Shown: one piece after another, positions 1 to 8,429 of the stretch | Position numbering within the stretch: position 1 is the first letter of the stretch | How the letters are laid out: each line of letters begins with the position of its first letter | Assembly (NCBI RefSeq): GCF_002407605.1 | Contig: NZ_NXGV01000002.1 | Coordinates: 435,645 to 499,644 of the forward strand | Direction of reading: 5' to 3' | Source of the DNA: Marinobacter sp. ANT_B65 | Lineage (GTDB): Bacteria; Pseudomonadota; Gammaproteobacteria; Pseudomonadales; Oleiphilaceae | DNA: 64,000 nucleotides | Translations under genes and position numbers: made by a program | The notes under the pieces: model-generated | Told to the model about the DNA's origin: nothing | The model's database searches: none | The model's input: only the letters and a program-made list of their open reading frames with translations

Positions 1-41
1 TTGCTCCTTTATTCGGCCGGTCTTACATTTCTTCCTACAAG

Positions 42-953
42 ATGCTGTCCGATACTGAGACAGGTTCGGGGAGCAGCAGCTCAGCTGTAACGCGCCTGCA
101 AATGTTGGTCGTCGGAAAGTTTGCCCAGCTTTTTAAAGCGATACTGGCTCGCTATCTTGAAGAATATCCCGGGGCAGATGCTGCGTCTCTGGAGAGCCTG
201 AACGAAACTGGCTGGGCGCTGTTAAGAGAGCAGGACTCACTCACGGGCTGGATGAGCGATGACCTGCACAGTGTTTTCTCCGCGGAAGTCGAGCTGGCAT
301 GGCGTACCTGGTTTAACGATTGCTACCTGGGTGTTTTGAGAGATGAGGCTGTCTCCAGGGATATTGATCCGGAGGCCGCCATTCAGAAGGGTAAATGGAC
401 CAACACTGCGGAGGTTTCTGAAAGCGATCTGGCAAAATACAGCCGGACAACGGCGCCGATTCTCGGACGAAGCGATAGCCTTTTTTCGTTATTTCGGGAA
501 AGTTTCGAGTTGACCAGTGCAGAAGCATACTGGGTTCTGGGTATTCAGATTAAAGCTTTCTACCGTTTCCGACAGCGCGCTAACCAGAGGATTGACCCGC
601 CTACATCCATTCTTGTTCGTTACCTGTTCCGCTACCCGGAAGATATAGGGCTGTTTGTTGCGACGCCGACTTCCGGCAGCCGGATTCTCGCAGCAATAAA
701 GGAGCAGGACCCCGGGTTCCTGCGCAGCCAGCTAGCGCCCCTGTTCGGCACTTCCCGGGTGATGAGTTATGGTTTTGCGAGTGATGAGGCGCCATGCCCC
801 TTTTTTGCAAGACGTCTGGCAACCATTTTTCAGCAGCAGGCAGAGAAAGGGCGCCCCATTTATCGTGAAATTCGTGAATGTGTTGAGGCCGAGTTGTCAG
901 CCAGAGGGCTCGATAAGGATCGGTTCTGGCAAGACGGGCGCTGGCATCTTTAG
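42..953 (+). CDS. hypothetical protein upstream of the Tad locus (5' end uncertain)
   Basis: I do not recognise this 303-residue protein. It has no signal peptide or membrane segment; it is probably a soluble, mostly helical cytoplasmic protein, with an aromatic-rich centre around residues 160-205 (motifs YWVLGIQIKAFYRFR and ILVRYLFRYPEDI). The ATG at 42 has no convincing ribosome-binding site, and the frame stays open to the left edge of the window, so the true start may lie outside; ATG 102 is an internal alternative. A 348-base gap separates it from flp, so it need not belong to the pilus operon, although it points the same way. Function unknown. Confidence 0.6.
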   Translation: MLSDTETGSGSSSSAVTRLQMLVVGKFAQLFKAILARYLEEYPGADAASLESLNETGWALLREQDSLTGWMSDDLHSVFSAEVELAWRTWFNDCYLGVLRDEAVSRDIDPEAAIQKGKWTNTAEVSESDLAKYSRTTAPILGRSDSLFSLFRESFELTSAEAYWVLGIQIKAFYRFRQRANQRIDPPTSILVRYLFRYPEDIGLFVATPTSGSRILAAIKEQDPGFLRSQLAPLFGTSRVMSYGFASDEAPCPFFARRLATIFQQQAEKGRPIYREIRECVEAELSARGLDKDRFWQDGRWHL

Positions 954-1301
954 CCGGGCGATCGAGATAATCACGGAACTTGTCTGGTAGTCGGCAGAAA
1001 CCCCCCAGTAATGCATGCTCTGAATGCGACACGTTTTTATTGAATGGTTCGCATTCCTGAATTTTACGGATTTAAAGTTGTTATTTGGCAGGCTTGGCTA
1101 CCATTTATCACATTTCATAATTAATTCTTTACAAAACCCTGCGATTCTCCTGCTGTCTTTTCGGCTTGGCAGGCCTACATTTATTAAACAAAGTTTAGTA
1201 TTATCGTATAGCACCTCATAAGTTGAATAGGATGCTCACCGGTTTCGAGGGTCCTAGATGTCAGTTGTTATCGCATAGCCAGTCAAAACGGAGACGTGAC
1301 C
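954..1301. other. AT-rich intergenic region upstream of flp
   Basis: This 348-base gap is visibly richer in A and T than the flanking genes and should hold the promoter of the pilus operon. It contains two similar segments, GGCTTGGC followed by TAC and CATTTAT at about 1091-1108 and again at 1163-1183, which could be operator half-sites. I see no confident sigma-70 or sigma-54 promoter. A 65-codon open frame (1024-1221) lacks a good ribosome-binding site and looks fortuitous. Confidence 0.4.
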
Positions 1302-1514
1302 ATGAAATTAAACAAGTTTTTCTCATCCCGTAGTTGCATTGTTTCTGCACGAAAAGAGTGCGGCGCGTCCTCGCTTGAATATCTGATGCTGGGAGCAGTC
1401 ATAGTTGCGATTCTGATTGCCGTAATGGCTCTTACGGAGGGCGAGAGCGGCATAGCTGCGAAGATCAACACAACTTTCAGCGACTTGTTTGACAACGCTG
1501 ACCCCGGCGAGTGA
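1302..1514 (+). CDS. flp: Flp-type pilin (major subunit of Tad pilus)
   Basis: Prepilin of the Flp/Tad type IVb pilus, 70 residues. After a short basic leader the sequence CG-ASSLEY gives the expected prepilin peptidase site (cleavage after Gly, Glu at +5, followed by Tyr) and runs straight into the hydrophobic helix LMLGAVIVAILIAVMA, which anchors the subunit and packs in the fibre. The C-terminal part is short and acidic, as usual for Flp pilins. ATG 1302 is chosen over an in-frame GTG six bases upstream because GGAG at 1290-1293 is correctly spaced only for the ATG. It heads the tad cluster. No prepilin peptidase gene (cpaA/tadV) is in the window, so it must be processed by an enzyme encoded elsewhere. 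Confidence 0.9.
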   Translation: MKLNKFFSSRSCIVSARKECGASSLEYLMLGAVIVAILIAVMALTEGESGIAAKINTTFSDLFDNADPGE

Positions 1515-1557
1515 CTGGCAGGCCCAACGATTGTGAAACCGGTATCAGGAGAGAGGC

Positions 1558-2001
1558 ATGCGGCGGTATAAAAACGCAAAGGGCGTTGTAACTCTGGAAT
1601 TTGTTTTTGTTTTCCCTTTCGTGGTCGCAATTGTCTACGGCGCTGCTGCTTACGGTGTTCTGTTTTTTGATAAGTACCGCATGCAAGTCGCCGTCGATAA
1701 CGCCGCTGCCTCGGTCTTCACCCTGGATCGCCGGGGGTTCCCGGCGTTCTCAGCGGGGGCCGTTGCACACAGTGTTTCGGTTCTTGAAGCGCTCGTTAAT
1801 CAGTTGCCCGATGATCTGGCTGCCCGAATACCTGAGCCCGGCTGTGCGTCAAAGACCGTGAGTGGTCTGGAGCTTCTGGAGTGTGAGCTTGTTGCTGACG
1901 GGTCAGAGTTACCCTTTTTGCCACAGGTGAGCTTTGGCTTTCTGGGAAGGTTTCCGCCTCTGCCTGAAAGCCTGAAGGTGACCTCAGTTGTCGCATTCTG
2001 A
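1558..2001 (+). CDS. tadE: TadE-like pseudopilin
   Basis: Minor pilin-like protein of 147 residues. The N-terminus has a basic leader followed by KGVVTLEFVFVFPFVVAIVYGAAAYGVLFF, the hydrophobic TadE-type segment with the processing-site Glu at LEF. The rest is a periplasmic domain with two Cys close together (CASK...LLECEL) that may form a disulphide. In Tad systems TadE/TadF pseudopilins are needed for pilus assembly. It lies 43 bases after flp and before cpaB, the normal place. The GAGAGG just before ATG 1558 serves as ribosome-binding site. The family call is firm; whether it is TadE or TadF cannot be decided from the sequence. Confidence 0.8.
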   Translation: MRRYKNAKGVVTLEFVFVFPFVVAIVYGAAAYGVLFFDKYRMQVAVDNAAASVFTLDRRGFPAFSAGAVAHSVSVLEALVNQLPDDLAARIPEPGCASKTVSGLELLECELVADGSELPFLPQVSFGFLGRFPPLPESLKVTSVVAF

Positions 2002-2076
2002 TGGGTGTCGGGGCTGGATTCTGAACGAACAGGAACGGGCTGGTGCCTGCCTACATGAATATGAGGAACTGGCATT

Positions 2077-3039
2077 ATGAGCTCACGGATTATATATGCA
2101 TTGCCGGCGCTGATTCTGGCCCTGCTTGCAATCGGCCTTGCGGTGTTTGGCTTGCTGAAGCATGAGCCTGCCCAGAGCGGCGCGTCGATACCGGACATGT
2201 CGCATGGCGAAGGGATGCCTGGCGCCGAGGAGGAGGCGTCACCGAAATTCCATTATCTGCTGGCGAGGCAGAAACTCGACCCTGGAAGTCTTCTTGATCC
2301 GGAGCAGTTTGTCGAAGTGGTTTCCGACACAGAGATTGAAGGGGTTATTCCTGCAGGTGAGGCGCCATTCGGTGAAGAGCTTCAAATGACTCTCGCGCAG
2401 GGGCTCCCTTTGTCTGAGCAGGTTGTCAGCAACGAAAGCCCGATCCGGATGGTGCTGGAAGACGGGGTGCGGGCAATGGCATTTCAGATGGACAGTCTGG
2501 CGAGTGTTGGTGGCCTGCTGCGGGCTGGAGATGTGATTGATATCGTTGCTTCGTTCAAGGGTGATTCCGGAAAGCAGGCAGCCAGCATGATTTTGCTCCC
2601 GGGCGTGGAAGTGCTGGCGGTCCGGGGTGCTACCGAAGCCGACGCTGAGCCGGATGAAGAACAGTCGCGGCGTAACGCCACCATGGTGCTTGCAGTGCCT
2701 GAAGCCGAGGTTTCCCGGCTGACACTGGCGGTTGCGGAAGCAAACCTGAGCTTTGTGGCCTCTAAAAGGATGGGCAATGAGTTGGTGGCCGGGTCGGGTG
2801 CCGGAAATGTTCCTGGCAAAGGCGTTTCGGAGCCTTTGGACACCGAAGATGCTGTCGCAGATGGCACCCTGGGCGACCCTGAATCGCCTGCCGTTTTCCT
2901 TTCGCAAATACGCCCGATAGATCCCGAAGCACCTGCAACAACGCAGCCCGCTAAAGGCAAAGCTGCTCCGGAAGAAGATCCTGGAATGAAGGTTCTGATC
3001 TTCGAGGGCGCTACCTCAAGGAATGTCTATGTTCGTTAA
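2077..3039 (+). CDS. cpaB: Flp pilus assembly protein CpaB/RcpC
   Basis: Periplasmic, membrane-anchored Tad assembly factor of 320 residues. A single N-terminal membrane helix (IIYALPALILALLAIGLAVFGLL) is followed by a SAF-like domain around residues 60-120 (ARQKLDPGSLLDPEQF), then the RcpC-type domain (DGVRAMAFQMD and GDVIDIVASF near 130-165; VEVLAVRG near 185). The C-terminal 80 residues are Pro/Ala/Glu-rich and probably flexible. CpaB proteins work with the outer-membrane secretin, in line with the next gene, whose start overlaps the end of this one by 17 bases, suggesting coupled translation. Confidence 0.85.
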   Translation: MSSRIIYALPALILALLAIGLAVFGLLKHEPAQSGASIPDMSHGEGMPGAEEEASPKFHYLLARQKLDPGSLLDPEQFVEVVSDTEIEGVIPAGEAPFGEELQMTLAQGLPLSEQVVSNESPIRMVLEDGVRAMAFQMDSLASVGGLLRAGDVIDIVASFKGDSGKQAASMILLPGVEVLAVRGATEADAEPDEEQSRRNATMVLAVPEAEVSRLTLAVAEANLSFVASKRMGNELVAGSGAGNVPGKGVSEPLDTEDAVADGTLGDPESPAVFLSQIRPIDPEAPATTQPAKGKAAPEEDPGMKVLIFEGATSRNVYVR

Positions 3040-4192
3040 TACCGGAACACAACAAAACCGCCATCTCTGGTGGGGGCTGGTTGCAACAGCGCTTCTGAGT
3101 CTGGCGCCCGTTGTAGCAGCATCAGAGGATTCCGTTCGCATAGGCCCCGGGGAACAGTATGTGCTTGCGTTTTCGCGGACGCTTGAGAAGGTGGCTGTAT
3201 CGGATCCGGGTGTTGCATCCGTTGCGGCATCTGGTGACAGCGAAGTACTTGTAACGGCAAATGAGCCAGGTTCTGCGCTGGTGAGAGTCTGGCTGAAAGG
3301 AGCTGAAGAGCCGGAGCTGAAACGCTTCGTTGTGGCTTCCACTTCCGGTGTCCGCAACCCGCTTGCAGCCCAGGTGCAAACCGATATTCGGGTGGTGGAG
3401 GTCAATCGTTCCGAGCTGAACACCCTGGGTGTTTACTACGCCAAAGTGTTTGGTGGTGGCACCAGCGGTGCTATATCGCCTCCCGGAGCAGGCTTTCCAT
3501 CGGTACCCCAGGCGATAGCGGCTGAGGGTTTCAATATTTTCAGGTTTGGCTCCAGTTCCCTGAGCATAATCAATGCACTGGAATCCGGAGGTTTTGCCTA
3601 CACGCTGGCAGAGCCATCTCTGGTCAGCCTCAGTGGACAAAGCGCGACTTTCCTGTCTGGCGGCGAATTTCCCATTCCCGTGTCGTCCAGTGATGGTGAT
3701 ACCCAGATTGAGTATAAGGAGTTTGGTGTCAGTCTTGCGGTAACGCCAACTGTAATCGACCGGGACCAGATTATTCTTCGGGTTGCACCGGAAGTCAGTG
3801 AACTGGACTTCTCGTCAGGGGTGACAACATCGGGTGTTTCGGTACCAGGTTTGCGGATCCGCCGCACCGAGACCACCGTTTCCCTGGCATCGGGCGAGAG
3901 TTTCATCATCAGTGGTCTGGTGAGCCGCACAACCTCGAACAGCAGTGACCGTCTCCCCGGGCTTGGAAATATCCCGATCCTCGGAGCTTTCTTCCGCTCC
4001 GATCGGGTTTCATCGGAAGACAAAGAACTCATTATGGTAGTAACCCCGAGACTGGTGAGTGCCCAGCGCCGCTTGCCGGAAGAGGTCCGCAGCTTCGGAA
4101 AGCAATATGAGCGTAGCAGCACCGAGTGGCTGGACATGGTTGTTAATGGGCGTGATGGGGATGAACCTGTCGAAACCGGGCTTAGCTGGTAG
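3023..4192 (+). CDS. cpaC: Flp pilus secretin CpaC/RcpA
   Basis: Outer-membrane secretin channel of the Tad pilus, 389 residues. An N-terminal signal sequence (LVATALLSLAPVVAA) is followed by the pilus-assembly N domain (VRIGPGEQYVLAF...VAVSDPGVASV), a short inter-domain and the secretin core, with the C-terminal signature LPGLGNIPILGAFF near residue 315 and ELIMVVTPRLV near 335. It is somewhat shorter than many CpaC proteins and seems to lack a BON-type insert. ATG 3023 lies inside the end of cpaB; a second ATG two codons on is possible. It is expected to form a ring with CpaB and the TadD lipoprotein. Confidence 0.88.
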   Translation: MSMFVNTGTQQNRHLWWGLVATALLSLAPVVAASEDSVRIGPGEQYVLAFSRTLEKVAVSDPGVASVAASGDSEVLVTANEPGSALVRVWLKGAEEPELKRFVVASTSGVRNPLAAQVQTDIRVVEVNRSELNTLGVYYAKVFGGGTSGAISPPGAGFPSVPQAIAAEGFNIFRFGSSSLSIINALESGGFAYTLAEPSLVSLSGQSATFLSGGEFPIPVSSSDGDTQIEYKEFGVSLAVTPTVIDRDQIILRVAPEVSELDFSSGVTTSGVSVPGLRIRRTETTVSLASGESFIISGLVSRTTSNSSDRLPGLGNIPILGAFFRSDRVSSEDKELIMVVTPRLVSAQRRLPEEVRSFGKQYERSSTEWLDMVVNGRDGDEPVETGLSW

Positions 4193-4202
4193 GGGATATG
4201 GG

Positions 4203-5390
4203 ATGAGTGAAACACTGGTTTGTGTATCGGACGATGTAGGTGTTCGTGTCTGGCTGGAGCGGGTTCTTGAGTCGATGTGGACGCTGGAGAGCGTTACTTC
4301 TTCAGACCTCTCAAGGGTCAGCCGGCTGGTTCAGGCCACCGGGACCCGGGTTGTCATTGTTGCTGTGAATGAAGATGATCCCTCAAAAGCCCTGAAAATT
4401 TTCTCGGCAATTCAAAAAGCCTGTCCCAGCGTTCAATTGGTTGGTGTTGCCCAGCGTATTTCCCAGGAAATGTTGCTTAGCATCATGCGGGCAGGAGCCC
4501 GGGACTGCCTGATCACCGGAGTGGATACAGACACGGCCGGGGGACGTATCCGGCGTATTGCGGAAACGGCTGCTTTAACCGCAATCTCAGACACGCGGGA
4601 ACCGCGTGGCAATGTAACCATGATAGTTCCCGCTTCTCCGGTTGTGGACTCAAGGTTTCTGGCTCAGAACCTTGCCGTTGAGATAACCCAGGCGTATCCG
4701 GACGACACGGTACTTGCTATCGATTCGCAGGCCGGGGAAAACCGGACCTTTTACTTTGATAACCTCAACCGGCTTACGCTTGATGAGCTGATTGGACGGG
4801 CAGATACGATAGACAGGTCTTTTATTGATGCTGCGCTGGAAGAATATATGCCTCGCCTGCGTCTGCTATCGGGAAGCCTGAACCAGGAAGTGCTGAGCGG
4901 CGATGCCGGAGCCGATCTGTTTATTATGCTCGGGCAACTGGCCGAGTTGTTTGACCATGTGATTGTGAGGGTTGATTTTTCACAGATAGAGTCCTGGACC
5001 AAGGCGATCGGGGCCGATGTTACGCGTATTGTGCTGGTGGCCAACCCTGTTGTTGATCAGGCCCAGTATGGTGAAACCTTGCTCAAGAGTATGCGTGAGT
5101 GGGTAGGGCCGTCCTGTCGCTATAGCTTTGTGATTGATGGTGTGGAAAAACGCGCCAGCCTTTCGGTGGCCGATATTGAAAAAACCGTTGGTCTGGATTG
5201 TGACCTGGCACTCCCGATGGAGTGGAAAAGCCGGCTTGAAGCAATAAATGCCGGGCTCCCGATGTCGTTGCTGCCCTCCAGTACCTGGTATCAGAAAAAG
5301 CTGGGAACCTTCGTGCGAAAGACATTCTCTGTCAAGGTAGACAGGCGGGTCCTTTGTAAATTCTTCCAGCGTAAAGCCGGGGCAGCCTAA
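4203..5390 (+). CDS. cpaE: CpaE/TadZ-like pilus localisation protein with degenerate P-loop
   Basis: This 395-residue cytoplasmic protein has an N-terminal receiver-like domain (ETLVCVSDDVGVRVWLERVL to about residue 120) and a MinD/ParA-like domain, the CpaE/TadZ layout. TadZ proteins mark the site of Tad pilus assembly. The segment where family members carry a deviant Walker A motif reads MIVPASPVVDSRFLAQNLAVEI, without the GG and Lys needed for nucleotide binding, so ATPase activity is doubtful. ATG 4203 is preferred to more upstream in-frame ATGs inside cpaC because the receiver fold starts right there and GGGGATATGGG precedes it. It lies between the secretin and ATPase genes, 10 bases after cpaC. 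Confidence 0.78.
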   Translation: MSETLVCVSDDVGVRVWLERVLESMWTLESVTSSDLSRVSRLVQATGTRVVIVAVNEDDPSKALKIFSAIQKACPSVQLVGVAQRISQEMLLSIMRAGARDCLITGVDTDTAGGRIRRIAETAALTAISDTREPRGNVTMIVPASPVVDSRFLAQNLAVEITQAYPDDTVLAIDSQAGENRTFYFDNLNRLTLDELIGRADTIDRSFIDAALEEYMPRLRLLSGSLNQEVLSGDAGADLFIMLGQLAELFDHVIVRVDFSQIESWTKAIGADVTRIVLVANPVVDQAQYGETLLKSMREWVGPSCRYSFVIDGVEKRASLSVADIEKTVGLDCDLALPMEWKSRLEAINAGLPMSLLPSSTWYQKKLGTFVRKTFSVKVDRRVLCKFFQRKAGAA

Positions 5391-5393
5391 ACC

Positions 5394-6590
5394 ATGCTGA
5401 CTCGCGTCGATGACACTTACCAGGCACTGAAAAAACAAGTGCATCTCCACCTCGTGGAACGGCTTGATGAGGAAGGTGTCGAGGTTGAGAAAACCGATCG
5501 CCAGCAGCTCGTTGCCTTCGTGCAGTCAAATGTTTCCCAGTATGTAATGGCCCACCGTATTCCCCTGGCAACAGCGGGTCAGAACCTGCTTGTCAAAGAA
5601 TCGGTTGACGAAATCACAGGATTCGGGCCTTTGGAGCCCCTGCTCGCAGACCCGGATATTAACGATATTCTCGTTAATGGCCCGAAAGACATTTTTATTG
5701 AAATCTCCGGGGTACTGCAAAGGGCACAAACCCGCTTTATTGACGATGATCACGTGATCCGGATCATCCGGCGTATTCTGGCCCCTCTGGGGCGACGTCT
5801 GGACGAGAGCAGCCCCATGGTCGACGCCCGGCTGCCCGATGGCTCAAGGGTAAATGCGATCATTCCACCGATTGCTCTGGACGGCCCTTCCATGTCAATC
5901 CGCAAGTTCACGGCCAAACACCTTGGAGCCAACGACCTGGTTAACAAAGGGGCCATGACAATGGAGTGCCTCGATGTTCTGACCCGTATTGTGGAAGGGC
6001 GGCGGAACCTCCTGGTCAGTGGCGGAACCGGATCGGGTAAAACAACCATTCTCAACATGCTCAGCCATTTCATTCCCAAGGATGAGCGTATTGTAACCAT
6101 TGAAGATTCGGCCGAGTTGCAGCTTGATCATCCACACATTGTGCGGCTGGAAACTCGACCAACCAACACTGAGGGTGCCGGGCGTGTAACCCCCCAGGAT
6201 CTGGTTATCAATGCATTGAGAATGCGCCCTGACAGGGTGATCGTTGGCGAGGTCCGGTCCGGTGAGGTTGTTGAGCTCTTGCAGGCGATGAATACGGGCC
6301 ATGAAGGGTCCATGAGTACCATCCACTCAAATTCTGCCAGAGACGCGCTTATCCGCATTGAAACACTGCTCGCAGTGAACGGCTATGACGCGGGTGAGAA
6401 AGCAATTGCGCGGCTCATTGGTTCTTCGCTGGATGTTATCGTGCAGCTCACAAGGTTGCCGGATGGCCGCCGCCTGGTGAGTGAGGTGGTTGCACTCAAA
6501 CCAACGGCCTCTGACCCCTACCGAATGGAAACACTCTATCGCGCCAATGAGCTTGAGTGGGAAGGCGCGGATCCGGAGAGCCCTTCATGA
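5394..6590 (+). CDS. cpaF: Tad pilus ATPase CpaF/TadA
   Basis: Hexameric secretion ATPase of the VirB11/GspE family, 398 residues, which powers pilus assembly at the inner membrane. Visible motifs: N-terminal domain with EITGFGPLEPLLADPDINDILVNG (about 72-96), Walker A GGTGSGKT at 210-217, Asp box IVTIEDSAELQL, Walker B region DRVIVGEVRSGE and the His box TGHEGSMSTIHSNS. All catalytic elements are intact. It starts 3 bases after cpaE and its TGA overlaps the ATG of tadB (ATGA), so the assembly genes are translationally coupled. Confidence 0.93.
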   Translation: MLTRVDDTYQALKKQVHLHLVERLDEEGVEVEKTDRQQLVAFVQSNVSQYVMAHRIPLATAGQNLLVKESVDEITGFGPLEPLLADPDINDILVNGPKDIFIEISGVLQRAQTRFIDDDHVIRIIRRILAPLGRRLDESSPMVDARLPDGSRVNAIIPPIALDGPSMSIRKFTAKHLGANDLVNKGAMTMECLDVLTRIVEGRRNLLVSGGTGSGKTTILNMLSHFIPKDERIVTIEDSAELQLDHPHIVRLETRPTNTEGAGRVTPQDLVINALRMRPDRVIVGEVRSGEVVELLQAMNTGHEGSMSTIHSNSARDALIRIETLLAVNGYDAGEKAIARLIGSSLDVIVQLTRLPDGRRLVSEVVALKPTASDPYRMETLYRANELEWEGADPESPS

Positions 6591-7507
6591 CGGCTCAGCT
6601 GGTCTGGATGGGAAGCCTTGTCGCCGGAATGGCGGCCCTTCTGCTTATGCTGGGCCAGCTTTTTGCCGGGCAAGCTCTTGCTGAGGCAAGAGTGCGCAAA
6701 CAAATCCGTCAGCGTCTTCAGCCAGCGGCTGCTCGAGATAAGGGTTTGGCGCCTGCAGTTGCAAACCTGGGGGGTATGGAAGGGATTCTGATGCGTGCCG
6801 GCATTAATCCCAAGTCGTCGAAAACCCTGGTGTTCGCACTTATCGTTATATTTCTGATTCTGGGCCTGGGGTTTTCCCGGGGCTGGATTGAGGCAGGTGT
6901 TGCGGCGTTTTCTGTTGTAACCGCTTCGGTCACGCTCTGGAGGATGAGATTTGAGCGGCAGCGCCGGCAGATATTCGAGGAGCTTCCGGGCATTCTCGAT
7001 GGATTGCTTCGGTCTATTTCTGTAGGCCGCTCAGCAGAACAAAGCATCGTAACCTCGTTCAGCGATGGCTCACCGGTATTTGACCCACTGGTCCGCAGGC
7101 TGAAGAGTGCTGTCAGCCAGGGCCGGGATTACACGCTGGTTCTTGATGGATTTGCCAAACTTTATCAGATTCCCCCCCTGACCCAACTTGCCATCGCATT
7201 CCGGACGTCTTCACGTTTTGGTTCCTCAATACGGCCGGTGCTGCAGGAGGTGGCCAAAGCCATTCGGTCACAACAGGAGTTGCGGCGTGAGTTTCTGGCG
7301 GAAACCGCGGAGACGCGTTTCACGGCTGTTGTCTTTGCAATCATGCCCCCGGGCCTGGGGGTTTATATGGTGGTCATTAACGAGCAGTTTTCGGACAAGC
7401 TGCTGGAAACCGATGCTGGCCATACTCTGCTTTATATCTCAGGTGGCCTTCAGCTTTTCGGCATCTTGTTGATACTCAAGCTGATAAGTGGGGTGGGCCG
7501 TGGTTAA
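6587..7507 (+). CDS. tadB: Tad inner-membrane platform protein TadB
   Basis: Integral membrane platform protein of 306 residues with a T2SSF-type domain. Membrane helices are seen at the N-terminus (LVAGMAALLLMLGQLFAG), near residue 80 (VFALIVIFLILGLGFSRGW, VAAFSVVTASVTLW) and at the C-terminus (LLYISGGLQLFGILLILKLI). The cytoplasmic segment FEELPGILDGLLRSISVGRSAEQSI is typical of TadB. ATG 6587 overlaps the cpaF stop; an upstream in-frame ATG at 6557 would add ten residues that overlap cpaF and is less likely. TadB and TadC together form the membrane base acted on by CpaF. Confidence 0.88.
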   Translation: MTAQLVWMGSLVAGMAALLLMLGQLFAGQALAEARVRKQIRQRLQPAAARDKGLAPAVANLGGMEGILMRAGINPKSSKTLVFALIVIFLILGLGFSRGWIEAGVAAFSVVTASVTLWRMRFERQRRQIFEELPGILDGLLRSISVGRSAEQSIVTSFSDGSPVFDPLVRRLKSAVSQGRDYTLVLDGFAKLYQIPPLTQLAIAFRTSSRFGSSIRPVLQEVAKAIRSQQELRREFLAETAETRFTAVVFAIMPPGLGVYMVVINEQFSDKLLETDAGHTLLYISGGLQLFGILLILKLISGVGRG

Positions 7508-8372
7508 CCTGTGGTTTGGCAGCGCGGCAGCCCTGGCGGTTCTGGCCATTGTTATGGCATTTGGTTTTGCACCTTCCTGGTCGCTCAAAGCACGGGTGCG
7601 AATGCGCCTGAAGCGTCAGACCATTGCAGGTGATGACCGGGCTGAGGAGTCTGTCTGGAGTGAGTTTCTGTTCTGGCTGGTTGAGCGTGGCCTTTTCCGC
7701 TCGGACTTCGGGGAGCTGGAACCGTCTCTTGATGCCACTGGCCGCTCACCACAGGGTGCGAGGGGCTACTACCTCTTCTGGTGCTGGGCGCTCCCTTTCG
7801 CAGTAGCGGTCTGGGCATTCTTCAGCCTGGACTTTATTTTCGCCTGTTTTGGTCTTCTCATTGCATTTTACTTGCCGCGCCGGGCGATCAGGAGTGCGGG
7901 AGCCCGGGCGGAGAAGCAACAAAATGTAGAGGCTATCGAGCTTTGCCAGATGACACGGATGTTGCTTGAGGCAGGTCTGAGCCCCGAACGCTCATTGAAA
8001 CTGATTTCCCATCAGGGCCGTGAACTTATGCCCAAACTGGTGTGGCGCGTTGATCGGTTTAACCGGGTAATGGAAAGCGGCGCGGATCGTACAAAAGCTC
8101 TGGATGAACTGGGTCGGAACCGCAATCTGACGGTGCTGCGAAGCTATGTGTCACTGATGAAGCAGTCGGGAACACTTGGGGCAAAAGTTGCGACGGGGCT
8201 GGACCAGATCGTTGAGGAGGCCCAGCACGAACAGCGCAGCAAACTCAAAGAAGATACCAATAAGATCAGCGCCCGCATGACGATTATCATGATGGTTTTC
8301 ATGTTGCCATCCCTTTTTATGTTGATTGGCGGGCCGGCTGTTATGTCAATTATGGACGCTTTTCAGCGCTGA
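7500..8372 (+). CDS. tadC: Tad inner-membrane platform protein TadC
   Basis: Second T2SSF-type platform protein, about 290 residues. Hydrophobic segments: residues 1-20, two helices around 95-130 (YYLFWCWALPFAVAVWAFF, FIFACFGLLIAFYLP) and the C-terminal MTIIMMVFMLPSLFMLIGGPAVM. The cytoplasmic core has AIELCQMTRMLLEAGLSPERSLKLI, matching TadC. Only GTG starts fit: GTG 7500, which overlaps the tadB stop, is chosen here, while GTG 7488 is an equally open alternative. A 57-base gap follows before tadD. Confidence 0.85.
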   Translation: MVNLWFGSAAALAVLAIVMAFGFAPSWSLKARVRMRLKRQTIAGDDRAEESVWSEFLFWLVERGLFRSDFGELEPSLDATGRSPQGARGYYLFWCWALPFAVAVWAFFSLDFIFACFGLLIAFYLPRRAIRSAGARAEKQQNVEAIELCQMTRMLLEAGLSPERSLKLISHQGRELMPKLVWRVDRFNRVMESGADRTKALDELGRNRNLTVLRSYVSLMKQSGTLGAKVATGLDQIVEEAQHEQRSKLKEDTNKISARMTIIMMVFMLPSLFMLIGGPAVMSIMDAFQR

Positions 8373-8429
8373 ATAACACTAACCGGGCCGTTGTGCTGGC
8401 CCGTTGGCCCTTTGGGCAGGAGATTGAGG

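Noticed and set aside
1085..1100. Possible sigma-54 promoter (TTGGCAGGCTTGGCT)
   Set aside because: The GG and GC elements are about ten bases apart instead of the required twelve.
1024..1221. 65-codon open frame upstream of flp
   Set aside because: No ribosome-binding site, AT-rich promoter-like DNA and an amino-acid make-up unlike a real protein.
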